Assembly (NCBI GenBank): GCA_021521415.1
Contig: JAIQDT010001666.1
Span: 288,001 to 352,000 of the forward strand
Origin: Bidens hawaiensis
Taxonomy: Eukaryota; Streptophyta; Magnoliopsida; Asterales; Asteraceae
Length of the DNA stretch: 64,000 nt
Direction: 5' to 3'
Below are positions 1-10,156 of this stretch, piece by piece (the first letter of the stretch is position 1; each line of letters begins with the position of its first letter). The translations under genes and the position numbers were made by a program. A model generated the notes under the pieces. The model saw only the letters and a program-made list of their open reading frames with translations, searched no databases and had not been told where the DNA came from.

Positions 1-129
1 GTCAAGAAATTGACCTAAGGGGAGATTGTTGAGTCAAAGATTTGACCTAAATGAAGTACATGGAAGATTGGAATCTTCTCAACCTCCTCTGAATTTGCTA
101 AGTAATGGATCCGAGTACACCTTAGACCT

Positions 130-745
130 CCGAGCAAGCTTTTATTTGGCCGAGTACGATATTTTGCCTACCGGGCAAGGTTTACTTCAAGTAGTCTTCT
201 TAAGTGGTTATCCGAGCAGGGTTTGCAAATTAGTGTGTTTCCGAGTAGGGTTCACTAGTTTATGTAAATCCGGGCAAGGTTCACTTTATCAAGCAAGTCT
301 GTTCTTCAGAACCAAGTATATTACTTTTCCGAGTAAGGTTTGGTTAACCAAGTCCAAGAAGCCAAGTGATTGGAAGACCAGGCAAGGTATTCATTAATAA
401 GTATGATCCAAGTATGCTTGATTATCTCAAGGAATATCTCTAAGTAATATCGAGTAAGGTTCAGCTCGAGCAAGGAACAGTACTCCCGAGTACACTTTGC
501 TAATAAGTTATTTTATAGCAAAGAGCTGAAATGGATCATTGAAGAACAAGGTTTCTCGTAAGGAGTTGTCGGGCAAATTCTAGAAGACTGAAGTCTACTC
601 GGTGAGTATTTTACTTAGTGAAATACTCTTTAAGTAAGGTCTACCTGGAAACTGATCCCGAGCACACTTCTATGTTACCATGTTATGAAGGATGGCCGAG
701 CATACTCGGAAAGACAAGATTGATGCAAAGCCTACCCGGAAGACT
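130..745 (+). repeat. degenerate CCGAGTAAGG motif array in the LTR
   Basis: A short motif, CCGAG(T/C)A(A/G)GGTT and variants such as CCGGGCAAGGTT, recurs at irregular spacing of about 30-40 bp. Examples lie near 150, 170, 212, 240, 270, 330, 450, 465, 660 and 695. It fills the U3-like part upstream of the TATA box. Repeated U3 motifs in LTRs often act as enhancers, but that role is inferred here. Confidence 0.5.
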
Positions 746-840
746 TGTTTTACACTTAGTTTATTTTGAATATGTAATTCGAATATGTATGACTGTATTT
801 AGGGTTTCTAGAAGGAATGATAGTTGTCCTAGTTGGTTGG

Positions 841-850
841 CCTATAAATA
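841..850 (+). promoter_or_regulatory. TATA box of the copia LTR
   Basis: CCTATAAATA is a canonical plant TATA box. It lies downstream of the repeated motif array and about 240 bp before the proposed LTR end, where the U3/R boundary of a copia LTR is expected. Confidence 0.45.
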
Positions 851-1082
851 GAATATTTAGGGCATGCCGCCAAAAAGAGCACAATACGGATAAGACCGAC
901 ACATTAATTGAGAGAATATTGTGTGACGGCTATCTTAGGATTCCTATAAAACCCTAAATCGATTATCTTTTTGTATGATTAATATTATATAAATGGAAAT
1001 CTTTTTAGTGAATCTTAAGTGTGCTTTCTACCTTTGATTATTCATTGGAACCGTATGTTTGTTATTGATTCCGCCTTTAACA

Positions 1083-1215
1083 AACGGATATCTTTCTAAA
1101 TATAGTAACCCGTCATTAACTCTCTTGTCGACACATAAATCTGTGTGAGTTATGACATGATTAATTAAGATCCAGGTGAAATCGAAGGGACCGACACATT
1201 ATCTGTGTGAAACGC
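1083..1215. other. short junction segment with repeated GACCGACACA motif
   Basis: No gene. The motif (G)ACCGACACAT...CTGTGTGA occurs here at about 1127-1145 and 1189-1211, and once more inside the LTR near 896-932. The segment may belong to the LTR (U5) or be another remnant. It abuts the broken reverse transcriptase of the next element at about 1216. Confidence 0.3.
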
Positions 1216-1559
1216 TTTTTTGTCTTAGGCACCTGCCGTCATTTGTATCTGATGATATCCCTTGTAAGCATCTAGGAAGCATTTGTATCGGAAGGGTACT
1301 AGCGCGTCCACTTTCAAGTCTATTTCTGGCAAGGGATAACAATCTCTAGGACATGCGTTGTTAAGATCTTTGAAATCAATGCACATCCTTCATTGGCCAT
1401 TTGCCTTTGGTACCATCACTGGATTAGCTACCCATGTTTGGAATTGGATTGTACGGATGAATTCCACGTCTATAAGTTGCTACACCTTTTCATTACAAGC
1501 TTTCTCTTGTTCCGGTCCCATTTTCCTCCGCTTTTGTACGACTAGGACAAAAGATGAGT
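1216..1559 (-). pseudogene. reverse transcriptase fragment, Tat-like Ty3/gypsy
   Basis: Reading the minus strand from 1559 to 1216 gives the N-terminal part of a reverse transcriptase: MCIDFKDLNNACPRD, then YPLPEIDLKVDAL, then FLDAYKGYHQIQM. The first catalytic aspartate lies in the last of these. The CPRDCYPLPEID style is typical of the Tat/Athila side of plant gypsy elements. A TGA at 1390-1392 replaces the tryptophan expected just before MCIDF. The domain stops at about 1216 against unrelated sequence, so the palm with the YxDD motif, RNase H and integrase are missing. It continues upstream into the protease at 1560-2190 and is a dead remnant. Confidence 0.7.
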
Positions 1560-2190
1560 TTACTTTAACTGATGCTCCGCTTTGGATCTTGGTACCCCCG
1601 TCATGTCTGCGTGTGTCCAGGAGAACACATCAATGTTATTGATCCGGAGTCTTTTCAGTGCCGCACGTGTGGGATTCGAGAGTGTGGCTCCTATGGTGAC
1701 GTTTTGTTCTGGGAACTTTTCATTGAGCACCCATTTTTCTGGCTCTCTTTGCCCTTCTGATTTCATTGTTTTCTTTGGTGGGACGCTGAAATATGTCGCA
1801 TGGCATTCTTGGTTAGCATGGATCATTGCCACTCCCGTGGGAGTTGGTACTCCCAATATCCCATGTGTTGTGGATGGGTTGACATTAAAGTCCGCTTCTC
1901 TTCCCAAGATAATATCATAATGTGGGTGTGGAGTTTCCATTATGAGGAAGTCCACGTCCTCTGTTCTCAAATGTTTTCCGTCACTAAGAGTAACCGGAAA
2001 TGATATCTGCCCCAACGGGTTTTCTACGCTTTCGTTGAAACCAGTTATTGGCGCATTAACGGGAACTAGGCGGCGCTTATCTTCCTCCTCCAATAGGTCA
2101 AAGCATAGCCGATACATTATATCGGACGTAGCTCCCGCGTCAACAAAGATGTGGGTGTCCTATAATGTCCAAAGATTGTCGTGATCACCA
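1560..2190 (-). pseudogene. retropepsin-like aspartic protease and RT linker, Tat-like gypsy
   Basis: The minus-strand frame holds VDAGATSDIMY, the active-site region of a retroviral-type aspartic protease, followed by YDIILGREADFN, the second conserved hydrophobic-Gly block. It then runs into NIDVFSWTHADMTGVP, the linker that precedes reverse transcriptase in Tat-lineage gypsy elements. The enzyme would mature the Gag-Pol polyprotein in the virus-like particle. A TAG about 20 codons before the active site breaks the frame from gag. Length and motif order suit the family. The element is truncated downstream and interrupted upstream, so no activity is expected. Confidence 0.7.
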
Positions 2191-2474
2191 GCGGTGCCTT
2201 TTTTTTGCCACCTTTCACTTTTGGAAAGATGACTTGTTCTTCCTTCCATGCAGCTTGCTCCGTTTACTGCGCTTCTTGTTCTTAGTGCCAACCAAAATCA
2301 TGTTAGCGTGGAGGTCTTAAATTTTCTTTCCAGATCTCCCGCTTTCATGACCTGAAGGCCGCTTTCGGCCTCCACAAATGTTCTTTAGTAGGTGTTCCAA
2401 CTTTCCAGTCTTGACATATTCTTCTTTGGCATCTTTCAAGTTAGAGCGCTGGTTCGTCAAGTGACCATGTTGTT
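2191..2474 (-). pseudogene. gag C-terminal tail, Tat-like gypsy
   Basis: The minus strand encodes a recognisable Gag tail with SNLKDAKEEYVKTGKLEHL and a basic stretch, with a stop near 2320. It lies between the foreign LTR fragment (2475-2966) and the protease, and is the downstream half of the gag gene split by that fragment. The start of a zinc-knuckle-like HxxNQ segment is visible, but no complete CCHC box is. Confidence 0.5.
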
Positions 2475-2966
2475 TGTAACACCCCTAAATTCTCGTAAAC
2501 CGTATGACATGAGTTTAAACTTAGAGAATTAAGTTCTCGGGGTTCACTTAAGGGCTAAGGAACCTATAGGTAGGTCTAAAAAGTTTTTTTTTAGTTAGGG
2601 AGCAAGAAGGATCGAATTACAAAGTGCAAGGGCTAAAAGTGAAACTTGATGAATGTTATAACCTAAACTCCCCCCCCCCCCCCTCACCCCTAGCGGCCGC
2701 AACCCTACATGGCTCCAAACCCTTCGTTTTTGATCAAGTTGAATCGTTTCCATGCTCCTAGAGATCATTCAAGGTGTATACTACACTCCCATAATCTTTA
2801 ATTGCATCATCTAGGTCGTTACAATGGTCAATTAATCCGTTTCTTGAACTAGGGACATATTCGGATTAAAATAATTTGGCATGCTTCCCGAGGTCAAAAG
2901 TTTGAGTTTTTGGTATCAAAATATCCCCAGGCATGTCTAGTATATCATACTAAATTTCATGACCAA
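2475..2966 (+). mobile_element. truncated gypsy LTR fragment inserted in the gag remnant
   Basis: The segment starts with TGTAACACCCCTAAATTC, the usual start of a plant gypsy LTR, and has no coding similarity. It separates two halves of the same minus-strand gag. A run of 14 C at 2670-2683 lies inside. No clean CA end and no 5-bp target duplication were found (left flank TTGTT), so it is likely a solo or truncated LTR whose right side was deleted. The right boundary is approximate. Confidence 0.45.
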
Positions 2967-4113
2967 ACAGAGGTGATCTTCTTGCCTTGGCGGACCCTAT
3001 TAATATTATTTCTTGCATCGGTGTGCACCAATTCTTTCCCAAGGCTTTTTTCTATTCTCGCGTAGCGCTTAGCCGTTGTTATGATGGCAACCCAACTATG
3101 AGGCATGCCATCTCTGCCGGTAAGGGTACGGATGAGGTCATCGCACCTTAAGTTTTGGCGGAAGGAAGCGTGCATGAGCTCCTCGCCCACGCCACCAATG
3201 TTCAACCCTTCTTTCTTTATTGAACCTGATAATGAAATCCTCCACTATTGGCTAAAATGTTGGGTAAACTTGTTCGCCAAGTCGTCACAATTAGCGATTT
3301 GGCTTTCAGGAAAGAGTTCAAACCAAGCTCTTGCTGCTCCTACGAGGTTAAAGTGAATATGTGACACCAGAGTGGCATCGTCCACCCCGAGACTAAGCCC
3401 ACGGTGATGTAGGTCTGTAGGTGGTCATCTGGATTCGATAGACCATAATACTGACCCACTGTTGGCGGGATCTTTGGGTTTTCAGGTAACTCCGCCTCCG
3501 CAATCCTTCTTGTGAATTTTGATTTCCCCGCCGAGGCAATTGGCCTATACGGTTTTGAGAATCTTCGTTTGCGTCTGGATGGTATTTAATGAATTTTTGG
3601 CGGATGCATCTGGTCTTTCCAGCTTTGTTTATAGTCCGGGTCATCCAAGTGTGAGTTAACCGTATGACGTGAACGCTGTGATTTGTTGCGCTCTCCTGCT
3701 TGGTAGTTTACCCTGCCTCCTGGTGATTTGTCAAATGGTAATTCTTCTGTCTCTCGGTTGACAGGAGTTGATTCGTCTTCCTTGTCATCTTCGTATTCTT
3801 CTTCTATGTTACTGCTCGCTTCTCTGCTGAACAGGGTTTTGGGTTGGACAAAAGACGATAGTTTTGCTTGCATTTTCGCCATCATTTTCTCTTGTTCTCC
3901 CTCCCACCAAGTCAGGACGCTTGATGGTAAGGGTATTTGTGATTGAGGTCGCCGTTGTGGCTTGGTTTTTGTTGTTGTCGTGGTGGTATGTCGAAGGTTG
4001 GACGCGTTAACGATGCCTTCGGCGCTACCCAACACGACATTTGTTTATAGGTTTTCATCTTGGTTGGCGTTTGACAACTGGCAAATCGCCTTTGTGTGTG
4101 TTTTCCCGCTCAT
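2967..4113 (-). pseudogene. gag polyprotein N-terminal half, Tat-like gypsy
   Basis: The minus-strand ATG at 4113 starts MSGKTHTKAICQLSNANQ and reaches a TAA after 22 codons. Frame continues with a basic, Thr-rich stretch and an acidic EEEYEDDKEDE region. Near 3340-3250 it has the Gag core motif ARAWFELFPESQIANCDDL and NKFTQHFSQ, after which a TAG breaks it. MHASFRQNLRCDDLIRTL and AIITTAKRYARIEKSLG follow at about 3170-3040. This is the capsid region of a Tat-like gypsy Gag. At least two stops and two frame changes mark it as dead. The primer binding site lies 38 bp upstream of the ATG, which supports the start chosen. Confidence 0.65.
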
Positions 4114-4150
4114 TTGAACCAAAAACTTAACAAATAACTGTTCTAGAAAA

Positions 4151-4167
4151 ATGAACGGATGGCGCCA
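4151..4167 (-). promoter_or_regulatory. primer binding site of the Tat-like element
   Basis: The minus strand reads TGGCGCCATCCGTTCAT. TGGCGCC is the start of the primer binding site used by many plant Tat/Athila elements. It lies between the 5' LTR end (about 4169) and the gag ATG at 4113, as expected for a minus-strand element. Confidence 0.55.
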
Positions 4168-4168
4168 A

Positions 4169-4501
4169 TGAAGAAATCCGAAACCCCCCTTAGGTCTGAT
4201 GGTTTAGTCCAAGGGTGATGATTTAGTATTTACCTCGATGGGTTATATTCCTTCTCGGCACAAATGAGTGGTACACTTATAAAACAGAACATCGTGAGCT
4301 CGTTACGAGGGAAATTGGGGGGGATCCTCTCGTAACCACCCTCCGGCGTGAGAATCCGTATAGTGTTTGTAAAAGATAATGGGAGTAAGTTGAGAATACT
4401 GGATGCAAGGTTCTTTACTATTTAGAGATAAGTTGGTATTTCTAGTCGTTGAGGGGAGAGAGAGGATATGAAAAACTGCCCTGTCAGGATTCCCACCAAT
4501 C
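4169..4501 (-). repeat. 5' LTR of the Tat-like element, downstream part
   Basis: Non-coding sequence between the primer binding site and the CRM-like insertion at 4502. It begins TGAAGAAATCC on the plus strand, which is a CA end on the minus strand. The insertion duplicated CAATC (4497-4501 and 9837-9841), so this LTR continues at 9842. Confidence 0.45.
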
Positions 4502-5000
4502 TGATGCAGCGGTGAAACAATAACGATGATCGATTCACGTTGATTCTAAGAATACCCGTGAAGAACTTCCCAAAACTCCCAAATCCCACCCAAAGGTCTA
4601 GGGGATATTGAAGAGAAAAAACTTTATTATCCAAATTCAATTCTGACCATTCAATTTACATCAACATAATATAAATAGACTTCCAAATATGAAATGGGCC
4701 CTAAAAAGGCCATTGGTCAAACACAAACCCAAAATGAAAAATGCAAAAACTGACAAAAAAACATAAAAAGGCCCATAACTTTATTTAGGAGGCATTTTTG
4801 GGCTTCGGACTGGGGCTAAACCATCATATGCTGTTTGCCACAATGTGCTTCTCGTCTCAAGCTTCGATTTGACTGGTAAAGGGCTTGAAACGGAGCTTCG
4901 TGGGCCAAGTTATGCCCATTTTCGTGGGTCACCTTTGGAAGCACGATCATGGGCCTCCAAATATAACATGGCACGTTCTTCAATGCTTGGGCCTCCATCA
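4502..5000 (-). repeat. 3' LTR of the CRM-like element
   Basis: It runs from TGATGCAGCGG to GGGCCTCCATCA on the plus strand and aligns over its length with 9338-9836 with scattered differences, so the insertion is not recent. The purine-rich GGAGGGAA (minus strand) lies directly outside it at 5001 onward and serves as polypurine tract. The last about 30 integrase codons (to 4910) lie within it. Confidence 0.85.
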
Positions 5001-6098
5001 TTCCCTCCTGGATAGACAAAATTCGACCTCGAATATGTAGTGACCTCATCGTCAGACGAATCCCCATGAAATGGCAGCAAGTTATTGACATTTAAAACAT
5101 CCGAACAACGAATATGAATTGGTAACTTCCAACAGTAAGCATTCGAATTTATTTTTTGCACAATCTCCACTGGCCCGATTTTCTTTGCTGATAATTTATT
5201 ATACGTCCCCACTGGAAAACGATCTTTAGCCAAAACAGCCCAAACAAAATCACCCACTTCAAAATCAACTTGCCTACGCTTTTGGTCTACAGCTCGCTTG
5301 TACTTTGAATTAGCGTTGGCCAAGTTTTCCTGCACAGTTGCATGAACTTCATGTAATCCTATCACAAAATCTTGTACCTTCTTAGGAACAGAACCCGGAA
5401 CAGGAAGTGACATCAAATCGAGAGGACCCTGGGGCTTAGCAGAATAGACCACCTCAAACGGGCTAAAACCAGTACTCCGATTAACCGCGTGATTATGAGC
5501 AAAAACCGCTTGACATAACTTTTGATCCCAAGATTTCACATGATCACCCACAAGACATCGTAAAAGATTACCAAGTGACTGATTAACAACCTCTGTTTGC
5601 CCATCCGTTTGAGGGTGGTAGGCACTACTGAAGTTAAGCTAAGTGTTCATCATCTTTCATAGGTTGCGCCAAAAATGACTCAAGAAACGAGTGTCCCGAT
5701 CAGAAATAATAGAAGATGGAAACCATGCAAACGATACACATCCCAAAAGAATAACTGAGCCACATTAACTATATATGTCGTCTTCTTGCAAGGAATAAAG
5801 TGCACCATCTTAGAAAACCGATCAACCACAACAAAGATCGAATCGTTTCCCCTCTGAGTCCATGGCAACCCCAACACAAAATCCATACTAATATCATTCC
5901 AAGGCTATGAAAGGATAGGCAAAGGAATATAAAGACCCGCATTAGTAGTCGTGCCCTTTGAGACTTGGAAAATTCGACACCTTTTAACATAATGATCTAC
6001 CACTTTCCTCATAGTAGGTCAGAAGTAGGAAGACTGCACCAAATGTAAAGTACGGTCACGACCAACATGACCCTCCCCATGTAACTCCTGAATAATTT
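4910..6098 (-). pseudogene. integrase of the CRM-like element
   Basis: An HHCC-type zinc-binding segment is visible (ELHGEGHVGRDRTL, then VDHYVKRCRIFQ with the second Cys changed to Phe). The DDE core follows: [15 protein letters not shown] with the first Asp, then [12 protein letters not shown] with the second, then AYHPQTDGQTEVVNQ with the catalytic Glu. The C-terminal domain spans 5551-4910 (VVYSAKPQGPLDLM, RFPVGTYNKLSAKKIGP). Its end, rich in Gly, Asp and Ser, runs about 30 codons into the 3' LTR, as in CRM-type elements. Stop codons lie in the zinc and core region (for example near 5640 and 5908), so no active integrase can be made. Confidence 0.75.
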
Positions 6099-7368
6099 TC
6101 AAACAAAGACTGGTGTCAGAAATACATAGCTGATTCCCTTTGAACAAAACCCGCCATGCAAAAGAAAGTTTGACTTCTGACCCACTTGCACATCCTGCAA
6201 CACAACTAAAAAATACAGGTTAGTGGCTAACTGCTGATGAATAACATCCAACCCCAGCACATTTATTCTCATGGAAACAAGCAGATTTCCCCTCCTGCTC
6301 AATGCATCCGCAACACGGTTTGAAACACCAGTTTTGTGTTTCACAACAAAAGTAAACTCTTCAAGAAATGATAACCAACGTCCGTGTTTATGAGATATCT
6401 TGTCTTGCGTGTAAATATGCCTTAGAGAATCATGATCAGTGAATAAAACAAACTCTTTATGAAACAAATAGTGACGCCAATGCTTTACAGCTTGGACCAT
6501 TGCATAAAACTCCAGGTCATAAGTACTCTATCTCAACTTTGCCCATGTTAACTTCTCACTAAAATAAGAAATAGGTCGACTCCCTTGAGTGAGGACCCCA
6601 CCAATCCCAACCTTCGAGGCATCAGTATGAAGTTCAAAAACTTGTGAAAAGTTAGGCACTACCAGAATTGGTGCGGTAGTGAGCTTTTCCTTTATAACCT
6701 GAAAAGCTAACTCTGCCCCCTCTGTCCATATAAACGACTTTCCCTTCATGCAATATGTCATAGGGCCATAACGGAACTGAAGTGTGGAATGAACCGCCTA
6801 TAAAAAGAAGCAAGCCCATGAAAACTGCGGACTTCAGTAATGGTGGTAGGAGTTGGCCAGTTTTGAACAGCTGCAACTTTAGACTCATCCACTTGTGTCC
6901 CGTCACCTGAAATAACATACCCTAAGAACAAAACTTTAGGGTCATGAACGCACATTTCTTTCTTGTTGCATAGAAATTGTCTTTGCAAAGTAAGGCCAAA
7001 ACCTTCTCGACATGCACGACGTTCTCGCTGAAAGAACCACTATAAATAAGAATATCATCAAAATATACCACCACAAACTTCCCAATAAAAGGCCTGAGCA
7101 ACTGATTCATCACACGCATAAAAGTACTAGGCGCGTTTGATAAACCAAAAGGCATCACCAACCACTCGTACAACCCTTCACGAGTTTTGAAGGCCATTTT
7201 CCATTCATCCCCAAGTCTGAGACGAATCTGGTAATAACCGCTCTTCAAATCCAACTTTGTGAAAATAGTAGCACCACTAATATGGTCAAGCAAATCATCA
7301 AGTCGAGGAATAGGGAACCTTTACCTCACAGTAATCTTGTTGATGGCTCGACTATCAACACACATCCG
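6099..7368 (-). pseudogene. reverse transcriptase palm and RNase H, CRM-like element
   Basis: Reading right to left: [15 protein letters not shown] holds the first catalytic Asp, [20 protein letters not shown] follows, and [14 protein letters not shown] carries an intact YxDD-type catalytic motif. Then come VRSFHGLASFYRRFIP and the RNase H part with DASKVGIGGVL, SYFSEKLTWAK and FTDHDSLRHIY, ending VADALSRR. A frame change lies near 6950, and a stop replaces the Tyr in the RYSTYDLEF-type block near 6530. The TGA at 7369-7371 separates it from the N-terminal finger segment. In life it would copy element RNA to cDNA and remove the template. Confidence 0.8.
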
Positions 7369-7970
7369 TCAGGTGCCATCCTTCTTTGGAGTTAACAAAG
7401 CAGGAACCGCACAAGGGCTCATACTTTCACGAACATGACCCTTAGAAACCAACTCCTCAACCTGTCTACGCAACTCTTCATGCTCTCTCGGGCTCATCCT
7501 GTAATGTGACCTATTGGGCAATTGTGAACCAGGCTCCAAATCAATATGATGTTGGATGTCACGCAAAGGTGGCAGCCCATCCGGCAATTCATCAGGGAAA
7601 ACATCATAAAATTCCTCAAGTAAAGGAATCATAGCTTCAGGAATCTCAACTTCATCGGGCACCGGTTTCCCTATCAAAACAAACACATTGTCTGCCTCCA
7701 CCAACTCATCTTCAAACTGACTAATGGTCAACAGGTTACCCGACCGCTTTGTGGCTAGCTGCTTGGGCTTTCTAAGAACAATCGTTATCTTTACCCCACC
7801 AAACATGAAGCTATAAGAATTGGATCGTCCATCATGTTCTATACTTCGATCATACTCCCAAGGTCTACCCAATAGCAAGTGACACGAATCCACAGGAACC
7901 ACATCACACACAACATCATCTTTATATGTGGTCCCGATAGAAAAAGAAACAAGTGCCTTTTTTGAGACCG
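7369..7970 (-). pseudogene. protease tail and RT N-terminus, CRM-like element
   Basis: The frame begins just after the C12 run (7979-7990), which shifts it out of the gag-protease frame. CHLLLGRPWEYDRS is the C-terminal part of the retropepsin domain. VFPDELPDGLPPLRDI, then HIDLEPGSQLPN and ALLTPKKDGT, are the linker and the start of reverse transcriptase. The segment ends at TGA (7369-7371), where the conserved Trp of a KKDG(S/T)WRMC-type motif should be. Together with 7971-9305 it would form one polyprotein if the homopolymer were in frame. Confidence 0.75.
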
Positions 7971-9305
7971 TTACCTCTCCCCCCCCCCCCTTTTAAGCCA
8001 TTGAAGCTTATAAGGCTTGTGGTGACTCTCCTTCTTCAAGGACAACTTTTGGACTGCCTCTTCAGAAATCAGATTGTCACAACTTCCAGAATCGATAACA
8101 AATGTGCAAACCTTCCCAAGAATGGTACATGTGGAGTGGAAGATGTTATGCTTAAGCCATCCGTCTCCATCAGCCTTTGGTGTATAGCAAGAACGCCTAA
8201 CCACCAAGTTCACCCCCACATCACCGGTCACAAACTCCTCCTCATACTCGGGTTCTTCATCATACTCTGGGGACTTTTCATACTCTTCATATTGTTCATC
8301 GTCAGATTCAAAAAACAAATGCCTCTTACCCGCCTGTTTACAGTCAACTTGTCGATGACCTGTCTCACCATATTTAAAACACTTCACCCCGCTACTACTA
8401 GCCCCCTTAGAAGTCGACCTAGTGTTGTTGACCCCCGACCTCTGCTGACTAGGCGCGACACAAGGTCCTCCACAAACCGACCCCGAATTTCCTCTAGCAG
8501 GGGCTGGTGAATACGAACCGCCCACCCGACGGTTTTGTTTTTCAAAAGCCAACGCCCGTTGGTATGCCTCGACGACCGTTAACGGATCAAAAAGATTTAC
8601 AGAGTCCATGATTTGAACCCTTAAACCCCCAATATACCGAGCAACGAGTTGTTCATCGGTTTCTTGAATATCATTACGAGCAACCAAATGATAAAACTCG
8701 GTCGTATATTCATCAACCGATCTGGATCCCTGCTTCAGATTCTGCAAACGTTGATACGTCAATCGTTGAAAGTTGCAAGGTAAAAAAGTATCCCGCAAGC
8801 ACTTTCTCATCTTGGCCCATGTCACGATCCATGACTTTCCGAGTCTATTTCGTGTCGTTTTCAATTGTTGCCACCATACTGACACCCTCCCATGTAGCCT
8901 GGTGGCGATCAAAGATACCCCCTTATTTTCAGGAACCTCTCGGAACTCAAACACCTCTTCTACAATAACCAACCAATCGATGAACCCTTCCGAATCCAAA
9001 CTAGTCCCATCAGATTCTGGGATAACAGTACGGATCCCAGCATCCCAATGCCGGTTGCCATCTCCACGTTCTTGTCTTGGTCCCCTCTCGAAACCTTCTT
9101 CGGAAGACGAACCATTATTACCAAAAAACGGATTATCAAACTCCCTGTTTTGTGGGGCTGGCCTTCTACGATTCATCAAGTCAGCCATTCGATCAGTGAG
9201 TTGATCGACCACTTGATCCAATCGTTGCTCCACCCGCGCCATAAATCGTTGTTCCAACTCTCGTTCGTAAACCTCATCGATTGGTCTCTGTCTCCTTGGA
9301 GGCAT
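7971..9305 (-). pseudogene. gag-protease polyprotein segment, CRM-like element
   Basis: 444 codons from ATG at 9305 (MPPRRQRPIDEVYE), which sits directly after the primer binding site. The Gag capsid core is at residues about 95-270 (FIDWLVIVEEVFEF, GRVSVWWQQLKTT, RLQNLKQGSRSVDEY, VARYIGGLRVQI). A zinc knuckle at about 306-319 reads CFKYGETGHRQVDC, with the second Cys replaced by Tyr, so zinc binding is probably lost. An acidic stretch, VTGDVGVNLVVRR, and the protease active site FVIDSGSCDNLIS (about 402-414) follow. The frame then derails at a C12 run. Family knowledge: Gag packages element RNA and the protease matures it. Confidence 0.85.
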
Positions 9306-9322
9306 ATTTGAGCCAAGAATTC

Positions 9323-9335
9323 GGCTTTAATACCA
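9323..9335 (-). promoter_or_regulatory. primer binding site of the CRM-like element
   Basis: The minus strand reads TGGTATTAAAGCC next to the 5' LTR end. It differs by few bases from TGGTATCAGAGCC, the sequence complementary to the 3' end of plant initiator Met tRNA. It lies between LTR and gag ATG as required. Confidence 0.7.
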
Positions 9336-9337
9336 AC

Positions 9338-9836
9338 TAATGCAGCGGTGAAATGATAACGAAGATCAATTCACGTTGATTCTAAGAATACCCGTGAAGA
9401 GCTTCCCAAAACTCCCAAATCCTACCCAAAGGTCTAGGGGAAATTGAAGAGAAAAAACTTTATTATCCAAATTCAATTTTGACCATCCAAATTACATCAA
9501 CATAATATAAATAGACTTCCAAATACTAAATGGGCCCTAAAAGGGCCATGGGCCAAACACAAACCCAAAATGAAAAATGCAAAAACTGACAAAAAAACAT
9601 AAAAAGGCCCATAACTTTATATAGGAGGCATTTTTGGGCTTCGAACTGGGGCCAAACCGCCATAGGCTGTTTGCCACAATGTGTTCCTCGTCTCAATCTT
9701 CGATTTGACTAGTAATGGGCTTGAAACGGAGCTTCGTGGGCCAAGTTATGCCCATTTTCGTGGGCCACCTTTGGAAGCATGATCATGGGCCTTCAAATAT
9801 AACATAGCACGTTCTTCAATGCTTGGGCCTCCATCA
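9338..9836 (-). repeat. 5' LTR of the CRM-like element
   Basis: Partner of 4502-5000, same 499-bp length. Its end on the plus strand is TAATGCAG where the other copy has TGATGCAG, a point change at the terminal dinucleotide. It is followed by the CAATC target duplication at 9837-9841. Confidence 0.85.
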
Positions 9837-9841
9837 CAATC

Positions 9842-10107
9842 ATATCCCTTGCACGTGTGTCACAGGGAGTTGGTGGGCGTCGTGGCCATTTGATGTTGAC
9901 ATGTCATACTATGTAGTACTATTGACTATGTGTTGCACGTCCCCTATTGGTTGGGCGTCATTTACGATGAATATCCTTCCTTTTTGCACCATGCTCTCAG
10001 AAATCTTTGACGCTCTTATTCCCGAGGTGTCAGTGAATATTTGTTACATAAGGACATATCTTTCATCGCCTTGGCGCCGTGATTTCTACATGACGCCTGA
10101 CCCTTAC
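9842..10107 (-). repeat. 5' LTR of the Tat-like element, upstream part
   Basis: Continuation of the LTR interrupted at 4501/9842. A TGTAAGGG start on the minus strand at 10107 is the best candidate for its end, giving about 600 bp in total. No second copy lies in the window, so this end is tentative. No coding sequence was seen. Confidence 0.35.
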
Positions 10108-10156
10108 AACTGACGGGAGTACTTATCATGTGATTAGAAATGGGTTTAATAGCCTA

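Larger units (their letters stand above)
27..1082 (+). repeat. 3' LTR of a Ty1/copia-type element (element body lies off-window)
   Basis: A purine-rich tract, AAGGGGAGAT, at 17-26 is followed directly by TGTTGAGTC, the usual polypurine-tract/LTR junction of plant copia elements. This is therefore a 3' LTR read on the plus strand, with the internal region left of base 1. The right end is set at 1082 because TTTAACA there mirrors the TGTT start (TGTT...AACA), giving about 1056 bp. That end is an inference, since motifs shared with 1083-1215 could mean the LTR continues to about 1215. A TATA box lies at 841. There is no gene here; short ORFs inside are fortuitous. Confidence 0.55.
4502..9836 (-). 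mobile_element. complete but decayed chromovirus, CRM-like Ty3/gypsy
   Basis: Two 499-bp direct repeats (4502-5000 and 9338-9836) flank a gag-pro-RT-RNaseH-integrase region on the minus strand. The perfect duplication CAATC at 4497-4501 and 9837-9841 proves one intact insertion event of 5335 bp. The primer binding site (9323-9335) is a slightly changed match to initiator Met tRNA. Domain order is that of gypsy elements. Small size, the Gag type and an integrase that runs into the 3' LTR point to the CRM lineage of chromoviruses; Reina is the alternative. CRM elements favour centromeres. Several stops and a frameshift at a C12 run make it non-autonomous. Confidence 0.8.

Noticed and set aside
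26..851. Plus-strand frames of 123 and 77 codons in the first LTR
   Set aside because: They lie in a copia LTR with repeated motifs and show no domain.
7953..8510. 185-codon plus-strand frame
   Set aside because: It is antisense to the gag-protease of the CRM-like element.
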